From Paracoccaceae bacterium (GTDB lineage: Bacteria > Pseudomonadota > Alphaproteobacteria > Rhodobacterales > Rhodobacteraceae), in assembly GCA_014323785.1 (NCBI GenBank), contig JACONJ010000048.1, positions 16,170 to 80,169 of the forward strand: DNA of 64,000 nt, read 5' to 3'. Below are positions 55,958-64,000 of this stretch, one piece after another. Made by a program: the position numbers and the translations under genes. Numbering within the stretch: position 1 is the first letter of the stretch; each line of letters starts with the position of its first letter. The notes under the pieces were generated by a model that searched no databases, was not told the DNA's origin, and was given only the letters and a program-made list of their open reading frames with translations.

Positions 55958-56845
55958 ATGAATGGCACAGATATATCATCGCACGTCCTGACCCGCCTGA
56001 CCGACGGGTGGGATACGCTGACACCCGAGGCGCAAAAAGCCGCGCGTTATGTTCTTGAAAACCCGCGCGATGTAGGGGTTGCGACCGTGCGCGAGATCGC
56101 CGAGGCGGCGAATGTGAAGCCCAACACCGTCGTCCGCATGGCACGGCAGGTGGGATTTGACGGCTATGAGGATTTCCGAGAGCCGTTCCGCGAGGCGATT
56201 CGCAAAGGTCGTGCGAATTTCCCGGACCGGGCCCGCTGGCTGCAGGATATCCGCAAGACCGGTGATCTGGGCGGGATTTACGCCGATATGGTTGATGCCA
56301 CGATTCGCAATATTGAGGACAGTTTTGCCGGGATTTCCACGAAGGCACTGAAATCAGCGGCCGAGGCGATTTGGAACAGCCGCAATGTCTTTACCCTGGG
56401 CGTCGGTGTCAACAACGCGAACGCGCGCAATTTCACTTATCTTGCCTCTACCGGCATGGTTCGGTTTCAGGCGATCCCGCGTCCCGGTTCAACGGCAATT
56501 GATGATCTGGCCTGGGCCGATACGCGTGATGTGCTGGTTGCCATCACCTGCCACCCCTATCGCGCAGAGGTGGTGGAAGCGGTGCATCTGGCCAGGGAAC
56601 AGGGGATGACAGTGGTTGCGGTGTCCGACAGCCTGGCCTCTCCCGTCATCCGGGCGGCGGATCACGGGTTTGTCGTGATCGCCGATACGCCGCAATTCTT
56701 TCCGTCTTCGGTCCCGACGATTGCGCTTCTGGAAACGCTGCTGAGCTTTGTGATCGCGGTCGCCAGCCCTGAAATTGTGGATCGGGTCGAGACCTTTCAC
56801 CGTCGCCGCCACCAGCTTGGCATCTATCACGAGGATTTGGAATGA
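55958..56845 (+). CDS. RpiR family transcriptional regulator
   Basis: This 295-residue regulator has the N-terminal HTH_6 domain (ATVREIAEAANVKPNTVVRM) and a C-terminal SIS domain (about 125-260; LGVGVNNANARNF, LVAITCHPYRAEVVEA). SIS domains bind phosphorylated sugars or other small ligands; betaine-type ligands are possible here by context. The ATG at 55958 is chosen over one 51 bases upstream because it gives a normal N-terminus. It is coupled to the Rieske gene by an ATGA overlap and probably controls both arms. Confidence 0.9.
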   Translation: MNGTDISSHVLTRLTDGWDTLTPEAQKAARYVLENPRDVGVATVREIAEAANVKPNTVVRMARQVGFDGYEDFREPFREAIRKGRANFPDRARWLQDIRKTGDLGGIYADMVDATIRNIEDSFAGISTKALKSAAEAIWNSRNVFTLGVGVNNANARNFTYLASTGMVRFQAIPRPGSTAIDDLAWADTRDVLVAITCHPYRAEVVEAVHLAREQGMTVVAVSDSLASPVIRAADHGFVVIADTPQFFPSSVPTIALLETLLSFVIAVASPEIVDRVETFHRRRHQLGIYHEDLE

Positions 56846-57924
56846 GTGTTCATCTGACCCGATCACTGGAGGCTGATTTCTACACCGATCCTGCCGTTTT
56901 CAAGGCTGAACAGGCGGGCCTGTTTTGCCGCACATGGCAGTTTGCCGGTCATGTCAGCCAGGTGGAAAACCCCGGCGACTATTTCGCCTTCGAGATCGCG
57001 GATGAGAGTTTGTTCTGCATTCGCGGCCGTGACGGGGTGATTCGCGCCTTTTACAATGTCTGTCAGCATCGGGCGCATCAGCTTGTCTCGGGCGAGGGTA
57101 CCACACGGGTGGTGGTCTGTCCCTACCACGCCTGGACCTACGAGTTGACGGGGCGTCTGCGCGCGGGGCCGAACCTGAACGCGGTGCCGGGCCTGGACAA
57201 ATCGCAGATTCGCCTGACCGAGGTGCGCACCGAGGTCTTTCTTGGTTTCGTCTTTGTGAACCTGGATCCGGACGCCGCACCGATGGAAGAATGGTTTCCC
57301 GGTGCGCGGGCCGAGTTGGAAGCCTTTGTGCCGAATTGGGCTGGATTGAAGCCTTTCGAATGGGTCGAGATCGAGGAAGCCTGCAATTGGAAGGTTTCGA
57401 TCGAGAATTACTCGGAATGCTACCATTGCAGCCTGAACCACCCGACCTTTGCCACCGGCGTGGTCAATCCCGATACCTATGACATCCAGCCCCAGGGCTA
57501 TTGCCTGCGCCACACAACGGAATGCCAGAACCTTGATGCCATGACCTACGAGATTGACAGCACAATTCCCCATTCCAGGGAGTATTCCAGCTGGTTCCTT
57601 TGGCCGATGGTTTCCTTTCAGGTTTATCCCGGCAATATCCTTAACACCTATCACTGGCGGCCCGTGGATGAAGGTCATGTCGTGGTCTGGCGCGGATGGT
57701 ACACAGCGGGCGGTGAGGACAGTGAGGTGATTCGCCGCCTTGCCGTGCAGGACCGGTCCACGACAGTCGAGGAAGACATCTATCTGGTCGAATCCGTGCA
57801 GCGCGGGTTGAAAAGCCGGGGCTATGTTCCGGGACCGCTGGTGGTTGATCCGGGATGCGGCGTGAACTCAGAACACTCGATCAAAGTGCTGCATGGTTGG
57901 ATGCGGGAGGCGGTGGAAAGATGA
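56842..57924 (+). CDS. Rieske non-heme iron oxygenase, alpha subunit
   Basis: This 360-residue oxygenase binds a Rieske cluster with CQHRAHQLV and CPYHAWTYEL. The mononuclear iron site is in the ENYSECYHCSLNHP segment. It belongs to the ring-hydroxylating/GbcA-like group, and members near betaine transporters carry out N-demethylation (glycine betaine, stachydrine, carnitine). No ferredoxin reductase partner gene is in the window. Its stop overlaps the following hydrolase start. Confidence 0.9.
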   Translation: MSVHLTRSLEADFYTDPAVFKAEQAGLFCRTWQFAGHVSQVENPGDYFAFEIADESLFCIRGRDGVIRAFYNVCQHRAHQLVSGEGTTRVVVCPYHAWTYELTGRLRAGPNLNAVPGLDKSQIRLTEVRTEVFLGFVFVNLDPDAAPMEEWFPGARAELEAFVPNWAGLKPFEWVEIEEACNWKVSIENYSECYHCSLNHPTFATGVVNPDTYDIQPQGYCLRHTTECQNLDAMTYEIDSTIPHSREYSSWFLWPMVSFQVYPGNILNTYHWRPVDEGHVVVWRGWYTAGGEDSEVIRRLAVQDRSTTVEEDIYLVESVQRGLKSRGYVPGPLVVDPGCGVNSEHSIKVLHGWMREAVER

Positions 57925-58766
57925 AACCCTTCTGTCGTAACCGTGCCCGGGGGATGCTGGTTGGACTGGCCGTTGGTGATGCCGTGGGAACCACTGTCGA
58001 GTTTTGTGAGCGCGGGAGTTTTCCGGAAGTGACGGACATGATCGGCGGCGGTAAATTCCAGCTTGAACCCGGACAATGGACGGATGACACGTCCATGGCA
58101 CTTTGCCTGGCGGACAGTCTTCTGCACGCAGGCGGCTGGGATGCGGCGGACTGTATGCGCCGCTTCCTGGATTGGCACGAGGAAGGCCACAATTCTGTCA
58201 CCGGGGAATGTTTTGACATCGGCACCCAGACAACAGGGGCCTTGACGCGGTTTAAGTCCACTGGTGCCCCCTATGCTGGCCCCACCGAAGAGGCGCAGTC
58301 CGGCAATGGTGGTCTTATGCGCCTGGCCCCGGTTGTGATCGCCTTTGGTGCCGACCCGGACGAGATCCGGCACGCCGCACGCCTGCAAAGCCGAACGACG
58401 CATGGAAGCGAAACCTGCCTGCGCCTGGCAGCCGACATGGCGACCCAACTGGCGACGGGCCATCACCAGACGCTGCCTGTTCCGGCCTCTCCGCCGGAGG
58501 AGGTAACGGGTTACGCCGTGCACACCTATGATGCCGCCTGCTGGGCGGTTGGGCACACATCAACCTTCAGGGACGCAATTCTCGCCGTCGTCAATCTGGG
58601 TGGAGACGCAGATACCGCCGGCGCAATTGCAGGCCAGATCGCCGGCGCATTTTACGGCTATGATGCGATTCCGGAGGAATGGCGCGAACGGCTTTGGTGG
58701 CATGACGAAATCGTTGAACGTGCAGACCGCCTTTGGCACCTTATCCCCAACCCCCCGGATATGTAG
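57921..58766 (+). CDS. ADP-ribosylglycohydrolase family protein
   Basis: This 281-residue protein has the DraG/ARH fold. RGMLVGLAVGDAVGTTVEF starts it, and the metal motifs are QWTDDTSMALCLADSL and NLGGDADTAGAIAGQIAGAFYG. Known members cleave N-glycosidic bonds of ADP-ribosylated arginine or other substrates. In a catabolic operon its substrate is likely a small N-glycoside or related compound. The ATG at 57921 overlaps the Rieske stop. Confidence 0.88.
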   Translation: MKPFCRNRARGMLVGLAVGDAVGTTVEFCERGSFPEVTDMIGGGKFQLEPGQWTDDTSMALCLADSLLHAGGWDAADCMRRFLDWHEEGHNSVTGECFDIGTQTTGALTRFKSTGAPYAGPTEEAQSGNGGLMRLAPVVIAFGADPDEIRHAARLQSRTTHGSETCLRLAADMATQLATGHHQTLPVPASPPEEVTGYAVHTYDAACWAVGHTSTFRDAILAVVNLGGDADTAGAIAGQIAGAFYGYDAIPEEWRERLWWHDEIVERADRLWHLIPNPPDM

Positions 58767-58768
58767 CC

Positions 58769-59584
58769 ATGATGCCGACAGCGTGGCAGCCTGAACACAA
58801 GATTTTTCCGCATCAGGTTGGCTTTACCTGTCCGCCGTTTGATTTTGATGCAGCCCCTTCGGATTTTTTGCGCATCGCCCCGCCGACCGTGGGGGTGCAT
58901 GGCTGGATGCTGCACGCGCCGGATTATGCCCATAGGCTTGACCAGCGGAGGCAGCATTTCGGCATGCTGGAGGATTTCGTGCATTGCATGGGGCGCAATG
59001 GCGTTGATGTGGCCGGGCAGGTGGGCTCGAATTGGGTTCATGCCAGTGGCCTGGGGGTTGAGGGCATTCGCACCCATTGCAAGGCACTGTCAGAGCGTTA
59101 CGGTGTGGCGTTCCACATGGCAGGCTACGCGATGGTAGAGGCACTGCGCGCAATGAACGTGGAAAAGGTTGCGCTGAATGCCGCCTACCATTGGCCGGAT
59201 TGGTGGCAAGGCACGGTAGCGTTCCTGGAAGAGGCCGGGTTTGATGTGCTCTGGGCCGGAAATTTCGTCGATCAGGGCTGGTTCACGGACCAGGACACTG
59301 TGAATGCGCAACGCTGGATCTTCGACGATGATCTTGCGTGCCGCAGCTTTGATTATGTGGCCGAACAGGCACCGCGGGCAGAGGCCTATCTGATCAACGG
59401 GATGTGCAATTTTCGCACCGGTCCCGCGGGGCAGCCGCAGCGCCCGTTACACCTGACCCCGCAACTGGAGGCGCGTCTGGGCAAGCCGGTGCTCGGGCAT
59501 GACACCGCGCTTTACTGGCGTATTTTCAAAAGCCTTGGGATTGCGCCCGCGCAGCCCATGGGCCGGTTGCTAAGGACACTTTGA
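58769..59584 (+). CDS. Asp/Glu racemase-superfamily-like protein (maleate isomerase-like)
   Basis: This 271-residue protein has the double alpha/beta layout of aspartate racemase, maleate isomerase and arylmalonate decarboxylase: VDVAGQVGSNWVHASGLG at the first active-site loop and EAYLINGMCNFRTGPAG at the second. The usual first catalytic cysteine is not apparent in the former loop, while the second loop has CNFR. The chemistry is therefore uncertain. The start is ATG 58769 (two adjacent ATG codons), two bases after the ADP-ribosylglycohydrolase gene. Confidence 0.6.
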   Translation: MMPTAWQPEHKIFPHQVGFTCPPFDFDAAPSDFLRIAPPTVGVHGWMLHAPDYAHRLDQRRQHFGMLEDFVHCMGRNGVDVAGQVGSNWVHASGLGVEGIRTHCKALSERYGVAFHMAGYAMVEALRAMNVEKVALNAAYHWPDWWQGTVAFLEEAGFDVLWAGNFVDQGWFTDQDTVNAQRWIFDDDLACRSFDYVAEQAPRAEAYLINGMCNFRTGPAGQPQRPLHLTPQLEARLGKPVLGHDTALYWRIFKSLGIAPAQPMGRLLRTL

Positions 59585-59589
59585 AAAAG

Positions 59590-60330
59590 ATGCACAGGAT
59601 CGTCGCACTCTGGGCTGTGCCCCGTTCCACCTCTACCGCGTTTGAATGGATGATGCGCCAGCGGGGCGATTTGGAGTGCCTGCATGAACCCTTCGGGGAA
59701 GCGTGGTATCAGGGAGAGAAGCCGCTGTGGCACCGCTGGCAGCCGGGCCATGCGGTCACGCCTGGTCTGACGCTGGAGAGCGTCTGGGCCGATATCCAGG
59801 CCCGTGCAGCAAACAGGCCAGTCTTCATGAAGGACTTTCCGCATTACATCAATCACATCTGGGACGCGGAATTCCTGTCCCATTTTACCCATGCCTTCCT
59901 GATCCGCGATCCGGCCAGGACGATCACGTCGATGTATGACAAATGGCCCGATTTTCACGAAGGAGAGGTAGGGTTCCCCGAACAGCGTGCGCTTTTTGAT
60001 CTGCTCTGGGCCCTGAATGGCGCACCACCGCCGGTGATCGACAGTGACGATCTGCTTGAACGCCCCGCCAGGATGGTAAAGGCGTTCTGCGCGGCGGTTG
60101 ATCTGCGCTTCCTTCCCGAAGCTTTGTCTTGGGAGGCGGGCGGCGACCCTTCGGCCCATAGCTGGTGGGATGGCGGTTCCTTTCACCACAATCTTGCGCG
60201 ATCAACCGGATTGACACCGCAGCCGCGCACCTGTATCGACATCGCCGAGGCCCCCGTACGGGTGCGGCAGGTTCATCGGCGCATGAAACCCCACTATGAT
60301 CGGCTTTATGCCCATCGTATTCAAGTCTAA
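59590..60330 (+). CDS. Sulfotransferase-like protein
   Basis: This 246-residue protein resembles PAPS-dependent sulfotransferases or their P-loop relatives. IVALWAVPRSTSTAFEWMM has the PRSxST-type 5'-phosphosulfate loop, and HAFLIRDPARTITSMY is the 3'-phosphate-binding segment. Length agrees. A TTG at 59581 overlapping the preceding stop is a possible start; ATG 59590 is chosen here. A sulfotransferase in a betaine-type operon is unexpected. It may activate or detoxify an intermediate. Confidence 0.75.
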   Translation: MHRIVALWAVPRSTSTAFEWMMRQRGDLECLHEPFGEAWYQGEKPLWHRWQPGHAVTPGLTLESVWADIQARAANRPVFMKDFPHYINHIWDAEFLSHFTHAFLIRDPARTITSMYDKWPDFHEGEVGFPEQRALFDLLWALNGAPPPVIDSDDLLERPARMVKAFCAAVDLRFLPEALSWEAGGDPSAHSWWDGGSFHHNLARSTGLTPQPRTCIDIAEAPVRVRQVHRRMKPHYDRLYAHRIQV

Positions 60331-60340
60331 GGTGACGCAG

Positions 60341-61783
60341 ATGATCGACTATTGGCAGAACTACATCAACGGGGCCTGGGGTGATGGTGGCGCGGGCCGG
60401 ATCACGGTTACCAACCCCGGCACGGGGGAGGCCCTGGCCGAACAGGCCCTGGCCGATGCCGGTGATGTGGACCGGGCGGTGCAGGCCGCCCGGGCGATGC
60501 ATCGCTCCGGTGCGCTTTCGGCACTCCGCCCGGTGGAACGGGGGCGGATGGTGCAGGCCATGGGCCGCTATCTGCTGGACCATCAGGACAAGATCGCGCA
60601 TGTCCTGACGCTTGAGCAGGGCAAGCCCCTGTGGGAAGCGGCACTCGAGGTCAAGGGTGCGGCGCGCTACTTTGAGTATTACGGCAATCAGGCCGAAACG
60701 GTCGAGGGCCGCTCGATTCCCCTGGGGGCCGGGTATTTCGACTTCACCACCTATGAACCCTTCGGCGTCTCGGCCCAGATCATCCCCTGGAACTATCCAG
60801 TTGAAATGACGGCCCGCTCCCTTTCGGCGGGTTTGGTGACCGGCAATGCCTGCGTCGTGAAAAGCCCCGAACTGACACCCTTGACAAACGCATGGTTCCC
60901 CAGGGCGGCCGAGGCCGCGGGCCTGCCAAAGGGGGCCGTCAATGTGCTGTGCGGTCTGGGGCACGAGGCCGGCGCAGCCTTGGCCGCGCATCCTGATGTG
61001 AACCAGATCGTCTTTACCGGGTCGGTGTCTACCGGGATCGCCATCGCCGAATCGGCGGCGCGGAACGTGGTGCCCTGCGTTCTGGAACTGGGCGGGAAAT
61101 CAGCGGCCATCGTGCATGAAGATGCAGACCTCGAAGCGTTTGAGAAGGATATCCGCTGGGGCATCTATTTCAACGCGGGCCAGGTCTGTTCAGCCATGAG
61201 CCGGGTGATCGTGCATCACACGCGGCGGGATGAACTGGTGGAACGCGCGGCAGCCGTTGCCAAATCACTTAGCGTTGGCCCGGGGATTGAGCGTACCGCC
61301 TGTGCTGCCAATATGGGGGCGATGGTCTCAAACGCGCAGCGCGACCGTGCCGCCGATATGGTCAGCGCAGCACAGGCCGCAGGCGCGCGGGTTGTCACCG
61401 GCGGGCGCAAGATGAACATCCCCGGCGCATTCATGGAGCCCACGGTACTCAGCGATGTGACGCCGGACATGGTGATCGCCCAGGAAGAGGTCTTTGGCCC
61501 GGTTCTGTCCATCCTTAGTTTCAGGGAAGAAGCCGACGCCATCAGAATCGCCAATGGCACACCCTATGGCCTGGTCGGGGGCGTCTTCACCCGGGACATT
61601 GACCGCGCCATGCAGGCGGCGCAGAATATCCGTGCGGGCCAGGTGTTCGTGAACGAATGGTATGCTGGCGGGGTCGAGACTCCGTTTGGCGGATATGGCA
61701 AATCCGGCTATGGTCGGGAAAAGGGGCGCGAAGCCCTGTGGAACTACGTGCAGACGAAAAATATCGCCATTCGCCTGCGATAA
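60341..61783 (+). CDS. Aldehyde dehydrogenase family protein
   Basis: This 480-residue NAD(P)-dependent enzyme has IIPWNYPVEM, the catalytic cysteine in FNAGQVCSAMSRV and the general-base glutamate in VLELGGKSA, with EEVFGPVLSI near the end. The FTGSVSTG nucleotide loop is normal. It resembles betaine-aldehyde and gamma-aminobutyraldehyde dehydrogenases. In context it probably oxidises the aldehyde made late in the pathway. The ATG at 60341 has AAGG upstream. Confidence 0.92.
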   Translation: MIDYWQNYINGAWGDGGAGRITVTNPGTGEALAEQALADAGDVDRAVQAARAMHRSGALSALRPVERGRMVQAMGRYLLDHQDKIAHVLTLEQGKPLWEAALEVKGAARYFEYYGNQAETVEGRSIPLGAGYFDFTTYEPFGVSAQIIPWNYPVEMTARSLSAGLVTGNACVVKSPELTPLTNAWFPRAAEAAGLPKGAVNVLCGLGHEAGAALAAHPDVNQIVFTGSVSTGIAIAESAARNVVPCVLELGGKSAAIVHEDADLEAFEKDIRWGIYFNAGQVCSAMSRVIVHHTRRDELVERAAAVAKSLSVGPGIERTACAANMGAMVSNAQRDRAADMVSAAQAAGARVVTGGRKMNIPGAFMEPTVLSDVTPDMVIAQEEVFGPVLSILSFREEADAIRIANGTPYGLVGGVFTRDIDRAMQAAQNIRAGQVFVNEWYAGGVETPFGGYGKSGYGREKGREALWNYVQTKNIAIRLR

Positions 61784-61841
61784 CGGCAGCTGGCACGGCG
61801 CAGACATCGGGTACCGCCCGAACCAGAAAGGAGACAAGACA

Positions 61842-63518
61842 ATGTCCGTAACTCCCCCGCTTACAAAGCTTCCCATCCGCATCGCAGAAAGCGGATTCTA
61901 CAAGGGCTTCACAAAGGATGTGACGGTGACGGCCAAAATCCTGGTCGGTGCGCTGATCATCTGGGCGGTTGCCTTTCCCGAACAGGCCAGTGCCGCACTT
62001 GGTGCGATGAACAGTTTCATCTTGGCGTCGTTCAACTACTGGTATGTCTATGCGATGGCGTTCTTCGTCATCCTGTGCTTTGGCCTGGCACTGTGGCCGG
62101 CGGCAGGCCGCCTGAAACTGGGCCATCCCGAGGACAGGCCCGAGTTCTCAAACTTCTCCTGGTTTTCGATGATGTTCGGGGCTGGCATCGGCATTGGCAT
62201 GCTGACCTTTGCCACCGCCGAACCGATGTATCACTGGGCCGAGAACCCCGATACGATCCGCGGGATTACCGAAGCGTCTTCGGCTGAAAATGTGCGGTCT
62301 GCCTATGTCTGGTCCTTCACCCACTGGGGGCTGGCGGCGTGGGCATCCTATGCCATTGTGGGCCTGTCCCTGGCCTTTTTCTCGTACCGGCGCAACCTGC
62401 CGCTTACGATTCGCTCGGCCTTGGCCCCGATTTTCGGCAAGGCACTTTCTGGCCCGGTTGGGCATATCGTTGACATTGTCGCCGTTGTTGCCACCGTCCT
62501 GGGCGTCGCGCAAACGCTTGGTTTCGGGGTTGAGCAGTTCGTGGCGGGCCTTAGCCGGATCGGGTTTGGCGACTGGCTTTATGCCACAGATGCCGACGGA
62601 GGGCAGACAACCTCAAACGCGGCGATTGTCTTTGCGCTTCTGGTGATCATGGGGGCCTCAACCCTCTCGGCCATGTCCGGCGTGGGCAAGGGTATCAAGT
62701 GGCTGTCAAACATCAATATGGGGCTCAGCTTTTTCCTGCTTTTGTTCTTCATCGCCTTCGGTTCAACCTTCTTTGGGTTGCAGGCACTGTTTGTGGGCAT
62801 TTTCGATTATCTGGTGTCGATCCCGGCCAATCTTTTCAATGTCTGGGTCTCGGACGGGGTCGACGGGTCCGAGGCCGCGCAATTGGCCGGGTGGCAGGGC
62901 GGATGGACCATCTTCTACTGGGCCTGGTGGATCGCGTTTGCGCCCTTTGTCGGTGTGTTTCTGGCGCGGATATCCAGGGGCCGCACGATCCGGGAATATG
63001 TGCTGGGTGCCCTGGTGATCCCGTCCCTTATGTGCTTCCTTTGGTTCGCCGTGGTCGGCGGCACCGCCATTGACCTGGAATTGTCCGGCCAGGCGGAAGG
63101 GGCCATCGTTGAGGCGGGCGCGTCGGACCAGCTGTTTGCAACCCTGGCCGTGATCCTGGATCAGACGCTGGCCTGGATGATGTCGCTGGTCGTGGTGATC
63201 CTGCTTCTGACCTACCTTGTCACCTCGGCCGACAGTGCGGTTTTGATCATCAACACGATCAACGCCGCAGGTGATGAGGGGCCAAAGGCGCGGCCACATA
63301 TCCTGTTTTGGGGTGCGGCCCTGGCACTGGTGGTGGGCGCGTTGATTATCGCCGGTGGCCTTGGGGCCATTCAGACGGCGATGATCATCGGTGCGCTGCC
63401 CTTTAGCGCGGTGATGGTTCTGATGGGTCTGGCACTGGTCAAGGCCATATGGCGCGATGGCCAGCGCGAGGCCGCGGGCCTGCCCACCACCCACGGCAAA
63501 CATGCCAAAACCGGCTGA
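61842..63518 (+). CDS. BCCT family betaine/carnitine/choline transporter
   Basis: This 558-residue carrier has twelve helices and the BCCT tryptophan box TIFYWAWWIAFAPFVGVFLA, the diagnostic site for trimethylammonium binding. GAGIGIGMLTFATAEPMYHW is the glycine-rich TM3 signature. Such transporters take up betaine, carnitine or related zwitterions. The ATG at 61842 has a strong AAAGGAG site 8 bases upstream. Its presence is the main reason to link the locus to a quaternary amine. Confidence 0.95.
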   Translation: MSVTPPLTKLPIRIAESGFYKGFTKDVTVTAKILVGALIIWAVAFPEQASAALGAMNSFILASFNYWYVYAMAFFVILCFGLALWPAAGRLKLGHPEDRPEFSNFSWFSMMFGAGIGIGMLTFATAEPMYHWAENPDTIRGITEASSAENVRSAYVWSFTHWGLAAWASYAIVGLSLAFFSYRRNLPLTIRSALAPIFGKALSGPVGHIVDIVAVVATVLGVAQTLGFGVEQFVAGLSRIGFGDWLYATDADGGQTTSNAAIVFALLVIMGASTLSAMSGVGKGIKWLSNINMGLSFFLLLFFIAFGSTFFGLQALFVGIFDYLVSIPANLFNVWVSDGVDGSEAAQLAGWQGGWTIFYWAWWIAFAPFVGVFLARISRGRTIREYVLGALVIPSLMCFLWFAVVGGTAIDLELSGQAEGAIVEAGASDQLFATLAVILDQTLAWMMSLVVVILLLTYLVTSADSAVLIINTINAAGDEGPKARPHILFWGAALALVVGALIIAGGLGAIQTAMIIGALPFSAVMVLMGLALVKAIWRDGQREAAGLPTTHGKHAKTG

Positions 63519-63603
63519 GTGACCCAAAACACCCGAATGCGGGGTCCGGGCAGCTGTCCACCGCCCCGCGTTCCCCCGGCGTATAAAAGAAGGAAACCGC
63601 AAA

Positions 63604-63984
63604 ATGGATGAATATCTGTTCAAGCGTGGCCTGGAACAGCGCAAGGCCACCCTGGGCGCGGAGTATGTGGAACAGAACCTGGCCGCCGCCGATGCATTCA
63701 CCCGCCCCTTTCAAGAGGCGATGACCGCCTGGTGCTGGGGCTTTGGCTGGGGGGATGAGGCACTGGATGCCAAGACCCGCAGCCTGATGAACCTGTCCAT
63801 GATCGGGGCCTTGGGCAAAATGCACGAATGGGAAATCCATTTGCGCGGTGCGCTTAATAACGGTGTCAGCCCCGATGAGGTGCGCGCGGCAATCCATATC
63901 GTCGGCATCTATTGCGGTGTGCCGCAGGCGCTGGAATGCTTTCGCGTGGCCCGCCGGGTGCTGCAGGAGGCGGGCAAAGTGTAG
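63604..63984 (+). CDS. Carboxymuconolactone decarboxylase family protein
   Basis: This 126-residue helical protein matches the CMD/AhpD-like family (QEAMTAWCWGFGWGDEALDAKTRSLMNL reduced here to MTAWCWGFGWGDEAL, HEWEIHLRGALNNGVSPDEV, and EVRAAIHIVGIYCGVPQAL). Family members are decarboxylases or redox proteins, and without the CxxC pair of AhpD, this one resembles the decarboxylase side. It is the last complete gene in the window and follows the transporter by 85 bases. Confidence 0.88.
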   Translation: MDEYLFKRGLEQRKATLGAEYVEQNLAAADAFTRPFQEAMTAWCWGFGWGDEALDAKTRSLMNLSMIGALGKMHEWEIHLRGALNNGVSPDEVRAAIHIVGIYCGVPQALECFRVARRVLQEAGKV

Positions 63985-64000
63985 GGCGCGGAATGGTGCA

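Overview
The window looks like chromosomal DNA of an alphaproteobacterium of the Rhodobacteraceae (Roseobacter/Paracoccaceae type). The evidence is high GC, the alphaproteobacterial order hisD-UPF0262-LMW phosphatase-(infA)-maf-RNase G-yacG, a petABC cytochrome bc1 operon with a long Rieske protein, ThyX, a MatB-type synthetase, and strong protein resemblance throughout. This placement is inferred from recognised families, not from a database search.

Layout. 1-8.9 kb: an unidentified gene end, a secreted hypothetical, an intact GFA gene followed by a broken second copy, gltB, then hisD-UPF0262-phosphatase ending at a good terminator. 9.0-10.2 kb: a decayed DNA methyltransferase-HNH gene inserted inside that housekeeping block. 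10.4-12.6 kb: infA, maf, RNase G-like, yacG and tRNA-Phe. 12.7-14.8 kb: an hsdM stub and a tandem triplication of a Uma2-type nuclease gene. 14.8-22.1 kb: serS, a membrane-anchored pentapeptide-repeat protein, yajC-secD-secF, a TauE-type permease and a Mth938-type protein. 22.2-24.6 kb: gloA, and thyX coupled to a GIY-YIG nuclease gene broken by a frameshift. 24.7-27.8 kb: a cold-shock gene and a complete bufferin operon (bufABCD, a copper-binding RiPP system). 28.4-33.9 kb: a truncated RTX gene, mltB, rnr and dapE. 34.2-39.2 kb: tRNA-Lys, a small winged-helix-like gene, dapF, mtaB, a GNAT and matB. 39.4-48.6 kb: petABC, thiBPQ behind a TPP riboswitch, aroC and lysA. 48.7-64 kb: a large divergent catabolic locus.

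The catabolic locus has two arms that diverge around a 72-bp spacer. The minus arm runs FAD/GcvT-type demethylating dehydrogenase, MDR dehydrogenase, two mandelate-racemase/enolase-superfamily enzymes (one interrupted by an amber codon) and a class III aminotransferase. The plus arm runs RpiR regulator, Rieske oxygenase, ADP-ribosylglycohydrolase-like hydrolase, Asp/Glu-racemase-like protein, sulfotransferase-like protein, aldehyde dehydrogenase, BCCT transporter and a carboxymuconolactone-decarboxylase-like protein. The transporter, Rieske enzyme and demethylating flavoenzyme point to uptake and demethylation of a quaternary amine or betaine. The enolase-superfamily enzymes and aldehyde dehydrogenase could then process the skeleton (a proline-betaine or hydroxyproline-betaine type substrate is one possibility). 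The exact substrate is not evident, and this combination is the best candidate for an undescribed pathway.

A second theme is gene decay. The GFA copy, the methyltransferase-HNH gene, hsdM, the GIY-YIG gene, the RTX gene and one enolase-superfamily gene are each visibly broken, while the neighbouring housekeeping genes are intact. Several lesions are short-repeat slippage events (a CG dinucleotide, an A6 run, a 6-bp tandem duplication).
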